From Notamacropus eugenii (lineage: Eukaryota > Chordata > Mammalia > Diprotodontia > Macropodidae), in NCBI RefSeq assembly GCF_028372415.1, contig NC_092875.1, positions 53,943,728 to 54,007,727 of the forward strand: a DNA stretch of 64,000 nt, read 5' to 3'. Positions 25,568-36,880 of the stretch are shown here, piece after piece (the first letter of the stretch is position 1; each line of letters begins with the position of its first letter). A program made the position numbers and the translations under genes. Under the pieces are notes generated by a model that was not told the origin of the DNA, did not search any database, and saw only the letters and a program-made list of their open reading frames with translations.

Positions 25568-25745
25568 CATAGATTCATGGCTAGCAGGGACCTTTGAGAT
25601 AATTGGCTCCAATACCCTTATTTTACCAAAGAGATGAATGCTTAAGGGCCCAAAGATAGTAAATAGCTGAACAGGATTGAGAGAAACATAGGTCCTCTGA
25701 CCACAAATTCTGTGTTCTCCACCATATCAGACTGTCTCTTGACAG
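25568..25745 (+). mobile_element. old SINE-like repeat (MIR-related)
   Basis: Follows the order of a widespread mammalian repeat: 'ATAGATTCATGGCTAGCAGG', 'CCTTTGAGAT', 'ATTTTACCAAAGAGATGAAT', 'GCCCAAAGATAGTAAATAGC' and 'GGTCCTCTGACCACAAATTC'. The family name is uncertain. Confidence 0.5.
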
Positions 25746-25839
25746 TCTTTGAAAATAAATAGACACACTGAAATTCAGCATCTGTTATAGGTTGGACATA
25801 GCCAAATTTGGTCAAAAACAGTGGTCTTTGTTTGGATCA

Positions 25840-26385
25840 ACAAATACAGTATTTATTGAGCACCTGCTATGAAGAAGGAACCATGCTAGGCATTATGGCA
25901 GAATACAAAGAAGAGGCCATCATTCTTGCACTTAAGAGACCTGGAACATAAGACAAATACTCCAATAGCTAGAGTTTAGGAAGAATGTAACAAATGGCAC
26001 AAGATACAAGCACCACATGGCTCCAAAGGAAGCCAATCAATTGTTAACAATCATTTATTAACCATTTACTATGTGCAAAAGCATTGTTTTAAGATTTGGG
26101 AATACAACTAGGAGCAACAAGAAAGGCAGTCTGTACTCTCACTGAGATTACATTCTAGGAGAGGGAGATAACATAGAAAAGGAAAATTGAAAGGAGTGAG
26201 GGATACCCTCCCCAGGAGTATGATGTGCCGAAAAATGATGAAATGGCTGGCCTGAGTGTCCTCCTTCAATGGATGTTCTGGTAGTAGTCATACAATCAGA
26301 GAGTGGGAGCTAGAGGCATGGGGAAAGGAAGGGAACAAGCATCTATTAAACACCTACTGTGTGCTAAACACTTTTAAAATGTCTT
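25840..26385 (-). mobile_element. L2/L3-like LINE 3' end fragments
   Basis: Repeated reverse-oriented terminal blocks ('TTATTGAGCACCTGCTATG' at about 25854, 'CATTTATTAACCATTTACTATGTGC' at about 26051, 'CACCTACTGTGTGCTAAACAC' at about 26350) suggest two or three fragments. Confidence 0.5.
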
Positions 26386-26667
26386 TTTAATTAATCCATA
26401 TATTGGCAATTACTTTTGAGGTATAAATTCCAGGACTGAAGTGATCTTCCAGAATGAAGAGATTTCTGTGACATGAAGTCCAGAGTTCAGCCTGGTGAAA
26501 AATTGATGATACAAGGGAAGAAAAAAATAATACATGCCTTCTCATAAGAAAGGCAATCAGAGTAGTTCTTATCTCTCTGTGCACAAAAGGAGAATTAAAG
26601 AACAAATAAGAATTCTTCTTAGTGTGGATGAGATGATGATAATGGATGAGAGAGGAAGGCATTTTTA

Positions 26668-27790
26668 GATCAATCAATCAATTCACATTTAAGTGACTGC
26701 TGTGTGCCAGGCACTCTGTTAAGCTCTAGGGGTACAAGAAGAGACAAAAGACAGTTCCTGCCGTCAAGGAGCTGGCAAGGTAATGGGGGAGACAACACAT
26801 AAACAAATATATACAAAACAAGCTGTATACAGCATAAATAGAAAATAAGTAAAAGATGAAAGGTACTGGTATTAAGAGGAGTTAGGACCAAGTGGATAGG
26901 GTGCCAGGCTTAGTCAGAAGACTCATCTTCCTGAATTGAAATCTGGCCTCAGACCCTTACTAGCTGTGTGACCCTGGGCAAGTCCTTAACCCTGTTTGAC
27001 TCAGTTACCTCATCTGTAAAATGAGATGGAGAGGGAAATGGCAAACAACTCCAGTATCATTGCCAAGAAAACCCCAAAAGGGGTCACAAAGAGTCACACA
27101 TGAGTGGAAACAACTGAACAATAACAGTCCGTGGGATTTTAGTTAGGACTTAAAGGAAGCCAAGGTGGTCAGTAGTCAGAATAGGGTAAGGCATGAGTTC
27201 CAGGCATCTCTCAGTTCCAGCTGAAAGATGAAGGGTCTTGTTTGTGGAATAGCTAGGAGGTTAGTAGGAGGATACTATAGTATCTAATAGCTAGTGAAGG
27301 AATATGTGTTTGGGGAATAAGGTTTAGACTGGAAAAATAGGAGGGGGCTATGTTATAAAGGGCTTTGAATGCCAAATAGAGCACTTTGTATTTGCTTCTG
27401 CAGGTAATGGGAAGCCACTGGAGTTTATTGAATAGATGTGTGACCTGATTGGACCTCTGTTTTAGGAAAATCACTTTAGTGACTAAATGGAAAATGGATT
27501 GAAGCAGGGAAAGATGAGGCAGGCAGACTCACCAACCTTGTAATCAAGACCTAAAGTGATGAGGGTTTGCAACTAATGATGGCAATCTCAGAGGAGAGAA
27601 GGGAGTGTACTGGCAAGATGCTGAAAAGGTGAAATTGACAGGGCTTGGCACAGCTTAGATGTGGAGGAATCCAGGATGACCACTAGATTGAGAGACTGTG
27701 ACTGGAAGGATAATATTGCCTTCTATAGTAATAGAAAAGGAGGGAGTAAGGGGAAGAGAGATAAAACTCTGTAGTAGTAATGATAAATTT
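26668..27790 (-). mobile_element. L2-like LINE 3' end, interrupted by a SINE
   Basis: The reverse-oriented terminus is at about 26690-26720 (TGCTGTGTGCCAGGCACTCTG). The 3' UTR and coding-like blocks continue to about 27790, including 'CCACTGGAGTTTATTGAATAG' (about 27415). A CORE-SINE at 26888-27128 sits inside it. A minus-strand frame of 73 codons at 27253-27474 reads like the end of the family's reverse transcriptase (LQWLPI..RSKYKVL). Confidence 0.75.
26888..27128 (+). mobile_element. marsupial CORE-SINE nested in the L2-like LINE
   Basis: An almost complete copy: a tRNA-like head, the core TAGCTGTGTGACCCTGGGCA (about 26963), 'TCATCTGTAAAATGAGATGG', 'CCAAGAAAACCCCAAAAGGG', then a tail ending CAACTGAACAATAACA. 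The best-preserved copy of this SINE in the window. Confidence 0.85.
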
Positions 27791-29229
27791 TGATAAATGT
27801 GGTCATTTCCCCAATTCAACAACAAATTGGAATTTTTTAAAAAATTAATAATATACTCTGTGCTCCAGATTCTTTGCCCCCTGTCCTTTCCTAATATCTT
27901 TAACAGATATAGATGGAAAGGGAATATCAGAACAAGAAAGGACATTAATGACCATCACTTGCAATATCTTCATTGTACATCTATGGACATCCTATCTGGT
28001 AAAGGCATAGAATGCTTGAAAGAAGAAACTTCCTAACTTATTTCAATGACATTTATTTTGCCCCTACTGTCAGTAATCAGAATCATAAATAGCACTTTTT
28101 ACACATAGAGGAAAAGACGGTGGTAGGGAAAGGTGAGAAGTTCACCAGGTGATACAACTATGAAGCATTATAAATCTCTCTCCCTCTCCTGCTCCCCCTT
28201 TCCTTCCCCTCTCCCTTGCATAAGAAATTTATAGCTTATTTGGTTAAATTAAGGAAAGAACCAACGGACTTTTGTCGCAGGAGAGTAGCACCTCAAAAGA
28301 ATTTGACCCTGGACTTGTGGTTTCATTGATATATTGAACTCCCAGAAGACTAAATTTAAACTCTTAAGAGTTTCCTAAGGTACTAAAGATGTTAAGTTAC
28401 TTCTCCAGCATCCTACAGCCAGTTTAAATGCCACCCCCCAATAAAACAAATTCTGTCCTCTATTTTTTACCTTTGAAAGACTGAGTCAAGGGCCCCGCAC
28501 AACTAATTTATCCAAATCCTAGGAAGGAGAAAGGAGGAAATGGGTCTCCTCTTTATCTTGGGAAATTAAATCAGTCACTCAAATTAAGTCAATAAGCATT
28601 TATGAATCGCCGACTATGTGTTTGGAAATATGCCAAGATATGACAAAAGTATTGGTATTCCTCACTTTATTTTCAATCTTTTCAAAATGGAAATCTCACT
28701 TCTCTTCCTACAGCAAATCTCTCTGGGGCTCAGTCAAGGTCCAAAAGACTAAATGTCAGATTCTAAGAGTTTGTTTTCAAAACATAGTATCTTGCATAGC
28801 TTTCCAGCGATCTGGGCTTATATATTTCATTGGAAAACATTTTTATAATAAACTTGTACATTATTAAGTGCCTGTTCCATCCCCGTTAAACTGTGAGCCC
28901 CTTGAGAACAGGGACTGGCTTTTGCCTTTCCCCAGAGTTCAACAGCGCCTGACACATCTTAAACTCTCAATAAATGGTTGTTAACAGTATTGATATTTTC
29001 AAGTGTGCACACTCCTTTACTAAAGTTCTTCTGGGAGTCGAAAATCTTGCCAACATTTCTTTTTGACGGTGACTGATTTCCCTCCCCACCCCCACCCCAG
29101 CCTCCACCCTCATTATGCACTTCGAAGAAAAAGATACAGATCAGCATTAGAGATTTCTTCCATTGGTGTGTAAAATTTCTGATTTTACCTTTCAAGATAC
29201 AGGGATGTAGATACGAAGGTTGATTTCTA
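27791..29229. other. mostly unassigned; L2-like 3' end at 28868-28985
   Basis: The only repeat I recognise is a plus-strand L2-like terminus with 'CTGTGAGCCCCTTGAGAACAGGG' and 'TCTCAATAAATGGTTG' blocks. A run of C/A-rich sequence lies at 29083-29110. Confidence 0.4.
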
Positions 29230-29250
29230 GGGCAGGAAAATTTCCTGCCC
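29230..29250. repeat. short perfect inverted repeat at the tRNA-Met 3' end
   Basis: Ten bases (GGGCAGGAAA) are mirrored by their complement after a single central base. The right half covers the last bases of the tRNA-Met acceptor. On the tRNA strand it would form a GC-rich hairpin that includes the TTTT terminator. Confidence 0.8.
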
Positions 29251-29318
29251 TCTCTGAGGCTCGAACTCAGGACCTTCAGATTATGAGACTGACGCGCTGC
29301 CTACTGCGCTAAGAAGGC
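29246..29318 (-). tRNA. tRNA-Met (CAT), elongator type
   Basis: A 73-nt tRNA on the minus strand. Acceptor GCCTTCT pairs with AGAGGGC (one G-U), discriminator A. The A box is TAGCGCAGTAGG and the B box is GAGTTCGAGCC. The loop CTCATAA gives anticodon CAT. The GCC..GGC acceptor and the T loop TTCGAGC mark the elongator rather than the initiator tRNA. A TTTT terminator lies about 7 bases downstream. The body is identical, base for base, to the copy at 60470. Probably functional. Confidence 0.96.
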
Positions 29319-31519
29319 ACGTAGGTGACAATTATTACTTCAAATTAAGGAAGGAAGAAACTATTTGTACTTTTAAATAATTTTGTATAAGTTCTATATC
29401 TGTAAAGAATATACTGAGGAGATGTAATTTTCTATTTGGAAGAATATTTACTGAAACCTAAATAAATCATAAAAGACTTTTTTCATCAAACTAAAAAAAC
29501 TAAAAAATAATTTTAACTCAGTTTTTTAAATTAACAATCAAACTTGGTTTAAATACAAAAATAATGAGACATTCAGCAGCAGTTTTTTAAGTTATTAGTA
29601 TATTCCCCAAGCCCTAGCTAAAACAGCAAGGCACCCTAATTAAAAGACAAGAGGCCGTATGAATCAGGCAAGTCAAACCTCCACCACTACGACCTTGATC
29701 TCCATATCCCCATATACCCTAGTGGAGACTACTCAATCTCTCAACTCAGTCAAGAGGCTTGAAAATAGCAATGCTTCTCGTGCAGCGAACTCCGAACCAT
29801 TATATTGGGAAAATGGAGATGCAGTCCGGGAACCTCTTCTGTAGGAGCTAAAGATGCAGCTGCCAAAGACACAGAAAATGAAATTTTTGCCACCGAAATC
29901 TTTGGAATTATCAAATAGCTCCACATCAGAAACATAATTTTATTAATGGAAATGACATGTCATCTAGGGTTATGAACTGTTACATACATACTATACCATT
30001 CATACAGCCATAACTGCTGCATGAATGATATAATTTAATGTATGTATTATAAAAGAATGTACTCTAGGGAAATTATTGGGAAGTGGTGGCAAAGTAAAAA
30101 CAAAATGCATTAATCACTCATGGAAAATATTAATCATGTCATCACTTTACTTTGTATATTTTGGCTGATTTCTGTGCGAGATGTTAAGTAATTTTTCAAC
30201 TCTTGGATATTTCTTTAAGTTGTTATTTAAGACACTTGTAAGGAGACTCTTTGGACTTCACATGCTTCCATCTTGACTAGAAATACCCATAGCTATGTTT
30301 TTACTGTGCTTTGGAGTGCTCTAAATGTTTTATTGCCTCCAGTTGCTCAAGTAAAATAATCTCCCTTCATTATAGACATATATATAATCTTCTCAATAGA
30401 AAATACATTGGATCAGCTGAAATTAGTATAAGCAAAGATAACTAAGGTAGTTTAAGTACAAGAATATAAAAACACAAAGTAAAAGGCCAAAATTTAAAAT
30501 ATATATATGATCCACCCTATTTATCATTAGGATTTACAAGTGTGTTTGATGGAAAGAAAAAAACACTGCATTTGCTTTGCATACATGCAAAGTAGGACTG
30601 GTTCCTATTACACAACGCTGGTGTGCTTCAAGTTTAACTGGCACCCAATTTTAGTTAGAACTAGCTGCTGAAACACTCCAACAAGCTTACTGATGTGGTG
30701 CAGTTAGAATTCTACTCACCTCATCCTAAATAGTCCTGTCTGGTTCATTTTCAGATACTCCCCTCTGGTTGCTAGTCCATGTTCTGTGACTTCATTGCGC
30801 CACCTTCCTCATGACAGCTGCCACAACAGGCATTTTGTTTGACAACATGACATAAACTCAGCTGTTGATTGACTTTGTGCCTTCAAACAAATCACATCCA
30901 CAAAGATGACTTAAGAATGTATTATAGCCAATGGATAATTCACTCCTTGGCTGCCTTAAATCCACTGCTACATTGGGTCATGCAGGGCTCCAAGGGTTAG
31001 ATTCTCACCAAACCAGGCTGTCCACAAATGCTGGAATATATTTTCATAACTGGACCTCTTGTGCTTTAAACTTGCATGTCTTATAAGGTCATTCTGTCTC
31101 CAATACCCTTGCACCTAAGAGTAGGAAAGCATTGACTCAAAAGGGACAAAAGAAACAGCAGGGGCACGTATTTATGGTTTCATATTATTAACTAGAGTGG
31201 GGAGATGGGCAGCTGGGGTATCCTAACTAAATCTGCTGCTACTACCACTTTTCTTACCAAAAAGCTTTCAGCATTCCTTGTCCTGATCAGTGACTCGAAA
31301 GGGAGACCTAGTTGTCCATACTCCTTCCCCATCTTCTGTATTCATTAGCAGTTCTAGATCAAAAGCTGATAGAAATGTTTACTACATACTAAGTGAAGAA
31401 AACAGTTGCTATGCACTTAACCTGTGCATACTCAGAAGTCCACATAATCAACTGAATAAAGACCAGAACACTGAATTTGCTCACAAAGGCTGGGTGTTTA
31501 TTGGCCACCCTCCCCCCTT
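29319..31519. other. nothing firmly assigned
   Basis: AT-rich. A 61-codon frame at 29659-29844 (MNQASQTS start) has no family I recognise and no clear splice context. I treat it as chance. Confidence 0.35.
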
Positions 31520-31752
31520 TATTGTTGTTCAGTAGTTTTTCAGTTGTGTCAGATTCTTCATGATCCCACTTGGGGGTTTCTTGGCAAAGATAGTGGAGTT
31601 GTTTCCCATTTTTTTCTCCAGTTCATGAGGAAGCTGAGGCAAACAGGATTAGGTGATTTGCCCTGGGTCACATAGCTAGTAAGACCTCAAATCTGAGGTC
31701 AGATTTGAACTCAGGAAAATGAATCGTCTTACGTCAGGCCCAGTACTGTGAC
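31520..31752 (-). mobile_element. marsupial CORE-SINE
   Basis: Reverse-oriented copy: TTGTTGTTCAGTAG tail, 'CCCACTTGGGGGTTTCTTGG', 'CCCTGGGTCACATAGCTAGT' and 'TTTGAACTCAGGA' in order. It sits just before the decayed hAT transposase. Confidence 0.8.
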
Positions 31753-32372
31753 ATTAGCCTCCCTTTATACTTAGACATTCTCATTTGATAGGTGCTGTCT
31801 GTAGCTATTAGTATGGTCACATTTGTACTTCAAATGCCTCCATATCAAAGAATGACAAATATTTCTGAAGACTTTTACCATTAATTATTTGACAAACCAA
31901 AATTTTATTCTGCTTTGCAAGCAGATAAATCAACAGATGTAATTAAAGATGCTCATCTGGTTATACAGGTACAATATGTTGTTGAAATTATTGCTTGGGA
32001 AGATTTATTATTTCATTCGTTGATGGCAATATCATATCAATAGATTTTAACATGTTCAAAGAAATTTAATAAAAATAATAGAACATGGGAAACTATATTG
32101 AAATCTCTACTGATGGAGCTGTTCTGATATCAGAAGGAAATTCAAGTCTGTAAAGACACATTTAAAAAGAGTACTCAACTTGGACACTGAATATCTTACA
32201 ATCAAGAAATCTATATACAGATTTTCAAGTTGTTACAGAAGTAATCAACTATATTTTTAAAAGTTCATTTAAAGGAAGGATCTTTGCAAAATTGTGTTAT
32301 CACAAGAAAGCATTTCTATTATTGTAAAACACACTGATTTTCTTCTGCCAAAGTTTTTATTTATTTATTTTT

Positions 32373-32701
32373 GAGATTGGATTTTTTCTATCTCTCTAGG
32401 CCTGGAAGTGCTGCAGGTACTTCACTGGGCCAAATCTCAATACCGATCAGCATGGAAGATTTAACCTGCTCAGTTTCTTCAATCCAGACAGGTCTACCTG
32501 TCCCTAGACAGCCTAATGCCCCTCCACTACCAGGGTCTCACTATAGTGGTGACAGACTTAGTTCAGACACCAGATTTTGATTTTATCCCTACTTCAATTC
32601 AGAATTCCAGAAAACAAAGGATTCAACAGCCTTAGCCTCCCTCAGCAGCCAAGATTATAGGCCTATGCTGTCACACCCAGCCTATGCTGTCACACCCAGC
32701 C
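32373..32701 (-). pseudogene. 7SL (SRP) RNA retropseudogene
   Basis: Read on the minus strand, the order of landmarks follows 7SL RNA over nearly its full length. The 5' Alu-like domain is at 32620-32700 ('CTGAGGGAGGCTAAGGC'). The central S domain at 32430-32580 includes the complements of 'GATCAGCATGG', 'ACCTGCTC', 'AGACAGCCTAATGC' and 'ACTTAGTTCAGACACC'. The 3' end lies near 32373. An A-rich tail (AATAAATAAATAAA-like) follows, and CCAAAGT occurs at both sides (32348-32354 and 32703-32709) as a target duplication. It is therefore an L1-type retrocopy. It is diverged, with an extra 18-20 bp tandem duplication (GTCACACCCAGCC units) at its 5' end. Not expected to function. Confidence 0.85.
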
Positions 32702-33024
32702 ACCAAAGTACTATAAAAGGTATTTAAAGTAAAGGAAGAAATTGCCAGTTTTCTTAAGGAGAGCAAAGGTGAAGCAAATTTCATTTTGTAACAAAAGAAT
32801 TCCATCTAAAATTCATGTATAGGTAGATATTTTCATAAAACTGAATAGTATAAATAAATCAACTCAGGATTTTCAGATTCATACTGTGATCCAGAAAGAC
32901 AAAGTTATCAGAATTATGAAAGTTATGGAAAATAAACAAAACCATTTTATGTGTTTGCCAGTTTTAAAAAAACCTGTAAATGAAATAGAAGTAAAGACTT
33001 GCTCAATAAAGTGTAAATTATAAT

Positions 33025-33601
33025 TGCCCACTCTGCCAGAAAAACCACTGAGTCAGAGCTCTAAGCCAATGGCACTTTATTAAAAGGTCCCTGATCCCCT
33101 CTTCTGAAGTGGACAGATCTTCCTCATGATCTGACATCCCTCCATCTTCCAGGACCTTATTTTTATAAGACTTGATACCAGATTTGGTCCTTGAATATTC
33201 TAGAGGGGCTGCACAAAATACAGAATCCCTTTGATTGATAGGTTTTGCTTCCAGGGCCAAAAATTGATGCAGCAGTTAGAAATGGTATGTATGTCTCAGG
33301 CTGGGTGAAGCATAGGTCATCTCCACTGACTCAGTGGTCATAAAATGGTTATCTGCTTATGTTGGACAAGAGAAGTGATCTGGAGGTACAGAAAGAAGTT
33401 AGAGGATTTTCCATGTAATTGAGTCACCTCCACAAGGCCAGGCTTGGTCATCATATTAAGGCAAAACAAGGGTGGAAGACCTTTAGTTAGCTTCCTACGA
33501 TTAAGCAAGTGAATTTGCAATTTGCAGTTCATAGTTCTGGGGCCTAATATACAGAACTTATAATCATTACCCCTGGGGAATCATATCAAACTGATTAACA
33601 C
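33025..33601 (-). mobile_element. probable solo LTR in the hAT relic
   Basis: Between recognisable parts of the hAT relic lies about 575 bp with TG...CA ends. On the minus strand it has a TTTTAATAAAG polyadenylation signal near its 3' end and TATA-like sequence. No clear target duplication could be seen, so ends are approximate and the family is open. Fossil. Confidence 0.4.
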
Positions 33602-34184
33602 AACTTGTAATAGAGTAGGGATCCAAAGGAATCATTTTTCCCAGTACTATAGGCTAGTCTAAAGAAGCAATTTTAACTTTATTTCAAAGACCTGAATATT
33701 TCTAAATATGAATAAGTAATCCATTTGCCATAGAATTGTGGCATAACATAGATCTTATTTGATTGGAACTAGGAGGGTTAAGATTAGCTTTTCACGATAT
33801 ATTTAATCTGGTGGGTTTTTTGAAGAAATATTATGACAACATGTAAATAAAGAGTTTATTAAACAAAGCAATAGAAATGTTGCTACTATTGGTAACATCT
33901 TTGTATAAAACAAATTTTCTGTTGTAACTTATTAAGATGAAACATCTCTCTTAACTTGTGCTTTTGAAAGAATTAGGAACCACAATATCAATGACACCTT
34001 TTGAGGGATTTTGAAGGGGAGAGAATATTTACACATCATATAAATACTATTAGTATATTATCAATATGGTCATTATTTCGTGTGATAAAGGTGAAATTTA
34101 TAAATGAATTTCTCAATAAGCATTTTATTTTGTATGTTTAAGATGCATTTGTGTGTTTCAAAAATATAATAAACTATGATTCTT

Positions 34185-34745
34185 TTAAATGAGATTTTAT
34201 TTTCACATCTTCATTCACTCCCTTCCACTGCTCTCTCCCTCAACTGGGAAAAACAAGAAAAACAAAATTTATATTACAACATGTATAGACAAGCAGAATA
34301 AATTCCTTAACTGGCCATATATCCCCATCCCCCAAAAATATGCTTCAGTCTCTACTCTGAGTTCATTACCCATTGGGAGATGGGTAGCATGCTTCATCTT
34401 GTGTCCTCTGGAATTGTGGTTGGTCATCACATTGTTTAGAGTTTCTAAGTCCTACAGAATTGCTTGTCTTGGCTATATTGCTGTTAGTATGTAAACTGTC
34501 CTCCTGGTTTTGCTTACCTCACTCTACATCAGTTCATAAAAGTCTTTCCTGGTTTCTCTGAAACTACCCCCTTCCTCATTTCTTACAGCATAAGAATATT
34601 CCATCACATCACATCCAGATCTATAACTTGTTCAGTCATTCCCCATTTGATGGACACCTCCTTGATTTCTAATTCTTTGTCATCTCAAAACAAATAGTTG
34701 CTATTACTATTTTTGTATATACAGATCCTTTTACTGCTTAACTTC
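34185..34745 (-). mobile_element. L1 3' fragment
   Basis: Reverse-oriented copy of the L1 ORF2 end region: 'CTCTACATCAGTTCATAAAAG', 'GAATATTCCATCACATCAC' and 'CATTCCCCATTTGATGGACA' blocks are the complements of the blocks seen at 18.4-18.6 kb. Confidence 0.7.
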
Positions 34746-35139
34746 AATTGAAATGCTAAGAAAGTTATTTGTAAAGTTTGTTTCCCAAAAATGGGGGGAG
34801 AGAGAGTTGAGAGGAGGATTGTCCATAAAGAATGGAAAACATGGACCTGAGGTTTATGTATGTAGATACAGGCCTGAGGAAACAGAAGACTGCCTCCCTT
34901 AAACCATTGATTTCTTCAGGAAGAGAGAAGTAAGTCTCTAGGCAACTTTTACTGTACTGATATTTCTTTGTCATAATTATCATAATTAAAATCTGCAACC
35001 CAACTCAGAAGACTTCACAGCCTACAAAAAGAAGAAGAGACCCTACAGTCGTAAAAAGGACACCTAGGTTATAAGAAAAAATGGCAAGAAGAATAGTAGG
35101 ATAAGAAATGGTGCCCGTAAATTCTAGTCAAAACACAAG
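34746..35139. other. nothing recognised
   Basis: No gene or repeat seen before tRNA-Lys. Confidence 0.4.
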
Positions 35140-35212
35140 CGCCTGGACAGGGACTTGAACCCTGGACCCTCAGATTAAAAGTCTGATGCTCTACCGACTG
35201 AGCTACCCAGGC
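35140..35212 (-). tRNA. tRNA-Lys (TTT)
   Basis: A 73-nt tRNA on the minus strand. Acceptor GCCTGGG pairs with TCCAGGC (one G-U), discriminator G. The A box is TAGCTCAGTCGG and the B box is GGTTCAAGTCC. Loop CTTTTAA gives anticodon TTT (AAA and AAG codons). A TTTT terminator begins about 8 bases downstream. It differs from the Lys copies at 42054 and 44838 only in the acceptor stem, where pair 4-69 has changed on both sides (T-A here, C-G there). Probably functional. Confidence 0.97.
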
Positions 35213-35359
35213 TCTAACAAAACGTTAGTTTTTGTCCCCCTGAGCATAACAGCTTAAACAAGCAAATAATATTCTCCCTTATAAAGGTGAGCTAAATTTG
35301 AGATAAGGGTAGAATGTACAAAGTGATGTTTTCAACAAGCACCCTTTTTAAAGGCTTTT

Positions 35360-36055
35360 AAGGATAAAATGGAAGGAGGACCAGAAGCAAATGAAAAATG
35401 GGGGAAAAATATCAAATGTTGGCAGAGCTGTGAGAAGGCAGGCATTCTAGTGCACTGTTAATAAAAGCTATGCAGTGGAACAAGCAACTATATTTGGAAA
35501 GTCATTTGGAAATACGACTCAGACAGTTACTCAATTTTGACCCAGTGACACTTCTACTGAGCTTATACCTGAAAGGAATTAAAGGAAAAAGATTCATACG
35601 TCCAAAAATATGTTTAGCAACTCTATCTGCGGTTGCAAAGATCAGGAAGACAAGGTGGTGTCTATCAATCTTAAGATGACTGAAGAAATTATGGTATAGC
35701 TATAAAATGGAATGCTACTGCAGTGTAAGAAATGACTAAAACGATGGTTTCTCTGAAACCTGGGAAGATCTGTTTGAGTAAAAGGATCAGAGCTAGGAGA
35801 ACAGTTTACACTGTAACAACTTTTGAAAGACAGTAACCAGTCTACCGTGATACTAGTGTACTAAGGGTGAAACACCTCCTAATAGAAAGGAGAGGGACTA
35901 CATATGCAGACTCTGATACATTTTTAGACAGACAATGTGAACATTTGTTTCCTTGAATATGAATATTTGTTACAATAGTCATTTTCCTTTTGGGGTGAGT
36001 CTAGGGAGAGGAGGGAAAAATAAATCTTTGTTAATTGAAGAAAGTAAAATTTAAT
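35360..36055 (+). mobile_element. L1 3' fragment
   Basis: Resembles the block order at 18.2-18.6 kb: 'GCATTCTAGTGCACTGTTAA' (35443), 'TTTGACCCAGTGACACTTCT' (35536), 'AAATTATGGTATAGCTATAA' (35685), then a T-rich 3' part. Diverged. Confidence 0.65.
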
Positions 36056-36801
36056 GGAAAATATTTGTAAAAATCATTACGGCAAACTGTTTTCTGCATT
36101 AGGGACAGTAGAATCACTGCCCTTGGACCTTGATTGCACGGTCTCAGATTGCTGATAGAGTACATAGAAGTGAGGCGTAATTTCTTAGGGAACAGAGGTT
36201 CTTCAGATCTAACTATTATTAATACACCCATAGCTGTCACAGAGCATATACTTAATCCGGGGAGCGGATTGTGTTGTGTACCAGATGTGGGAAAATCAAC
36301 ATGCATCACCTGGGTTTGTTCTAGTTCTATAATCGTTCCTTGATTCTGTCTGAAGCAACTCTTAAGGGTTCCCTAGCGTAATTGAGTCTGAGATTCGCTA
36401 CAGTAAGGTTCCACGTCGCCTTTTGTCTGTGATCACGACAAACTGATGAATTTACAGATTCCTTGCTTCTTACTGATAGTAATTAGATAGACAAATTTTA
36501 AAAGAAATCAAATATTTTCCTAAAATTGTCTCCTAGGCCTCAGCGGTAGACTAAAACATTTCTACTTCACCCCCCTTTAGAGAAAGAAAGGCCAGTGAGG
36601 GGCCCACAGTCCTTAGTATGATAGCGTTAAGCATTCAGGGTTTTGTATGTCGTTTTTCTTCCTATTCCTAAAACTCTTCCTTATATTTGGAACGAGTAAA
36701 TTCGAATCTTTTAGGAACCAGAAACAAAGAGAAATCGTTATAGGAAAATAAAACATGAAACTTTAAAAAATAAAACAAAACAAAATTTCGACACTTACGA
36801 A
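36056..36801. other. nothing recognised
   Basis: Unique-looking DNA upstream of tRNA-Phe. CpG content is somewhat higher than in the surrounding repeats. Confidence 0.4.
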
Positions 36802-36874
36802 GCTGAAATAGCTCAGTTGGGAGAGCGTTAGACTGAAGATCTAAAGGTCCCTGGTTCGATCCCGGGTTTCAGCA
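36802..36874 (+). tRNA. tRNA-Phe (GAA)
   Basis: A 73-nt tRNA. Acceptor GCTGAAA pairs with TTTCAGC, discriminator A. The A box is TAGCTCAGTTGG and the B box is GGTTCGATCCC. The anticodon loop CTGAAGA gives GAA (UUC and UUU codons). A TTTT terminator lies 4 bases downstream (36877-36880). It matches vertebrate tRNA-Phe apart from a paired change in the acceptor stem. Probably functional. Confidence 0.97.
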
Positions 36875-36880
36875 CATTTT

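Larger units (their letters stand above)
31835..34100 (+). pseudogene. decayed hAT transposase-like gene (ZBED5/FAM200/SCAND3-type)
   Basis: Conceptual translation in shifting frames gives pieces in the order of hAT transposases of the ZBED5/FAM200/SCAND3 type. Near 31850-31935 there is ISEDF followed by YSALQADKSTDV, matching the family's 'FALQLDESTDV' catalytic block. Near 32104 comes ISTDGAVLISEG, matching 'CTDGAAAM..RSG'. Near 32290 comes NCVITRKHF, matching 'HCMIHRQ', and KVKQISFCNKRIPSK continues after 32760. Near 33872 comes LLLVTSLYKTNF then IKMKH, matching the C-terminal 'LPFPTTYLCE.GFS' dimerisation block. Several stops and frame changes, a 7SL retropseudogene at 32373 and an LTR-like insertion at 33025 interrupt it. 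It is either a transposon relic or a pseudogene of a domesticated gene. Confidence 0.7.

Noticed and set aside
26970-27000. tRNA-like box motifs inside CORE-SINEs and MIRs
   Set aside because: These are tRNA-derived SINE heads and cores; they do not fold into complete tRNAs.
29659-29844. A 61-codon frame with threonine/serine-rich start as a small gene
   Set aside because: No family recognised, no promoter or splice context, and an overlapping frame exists on the other strand.
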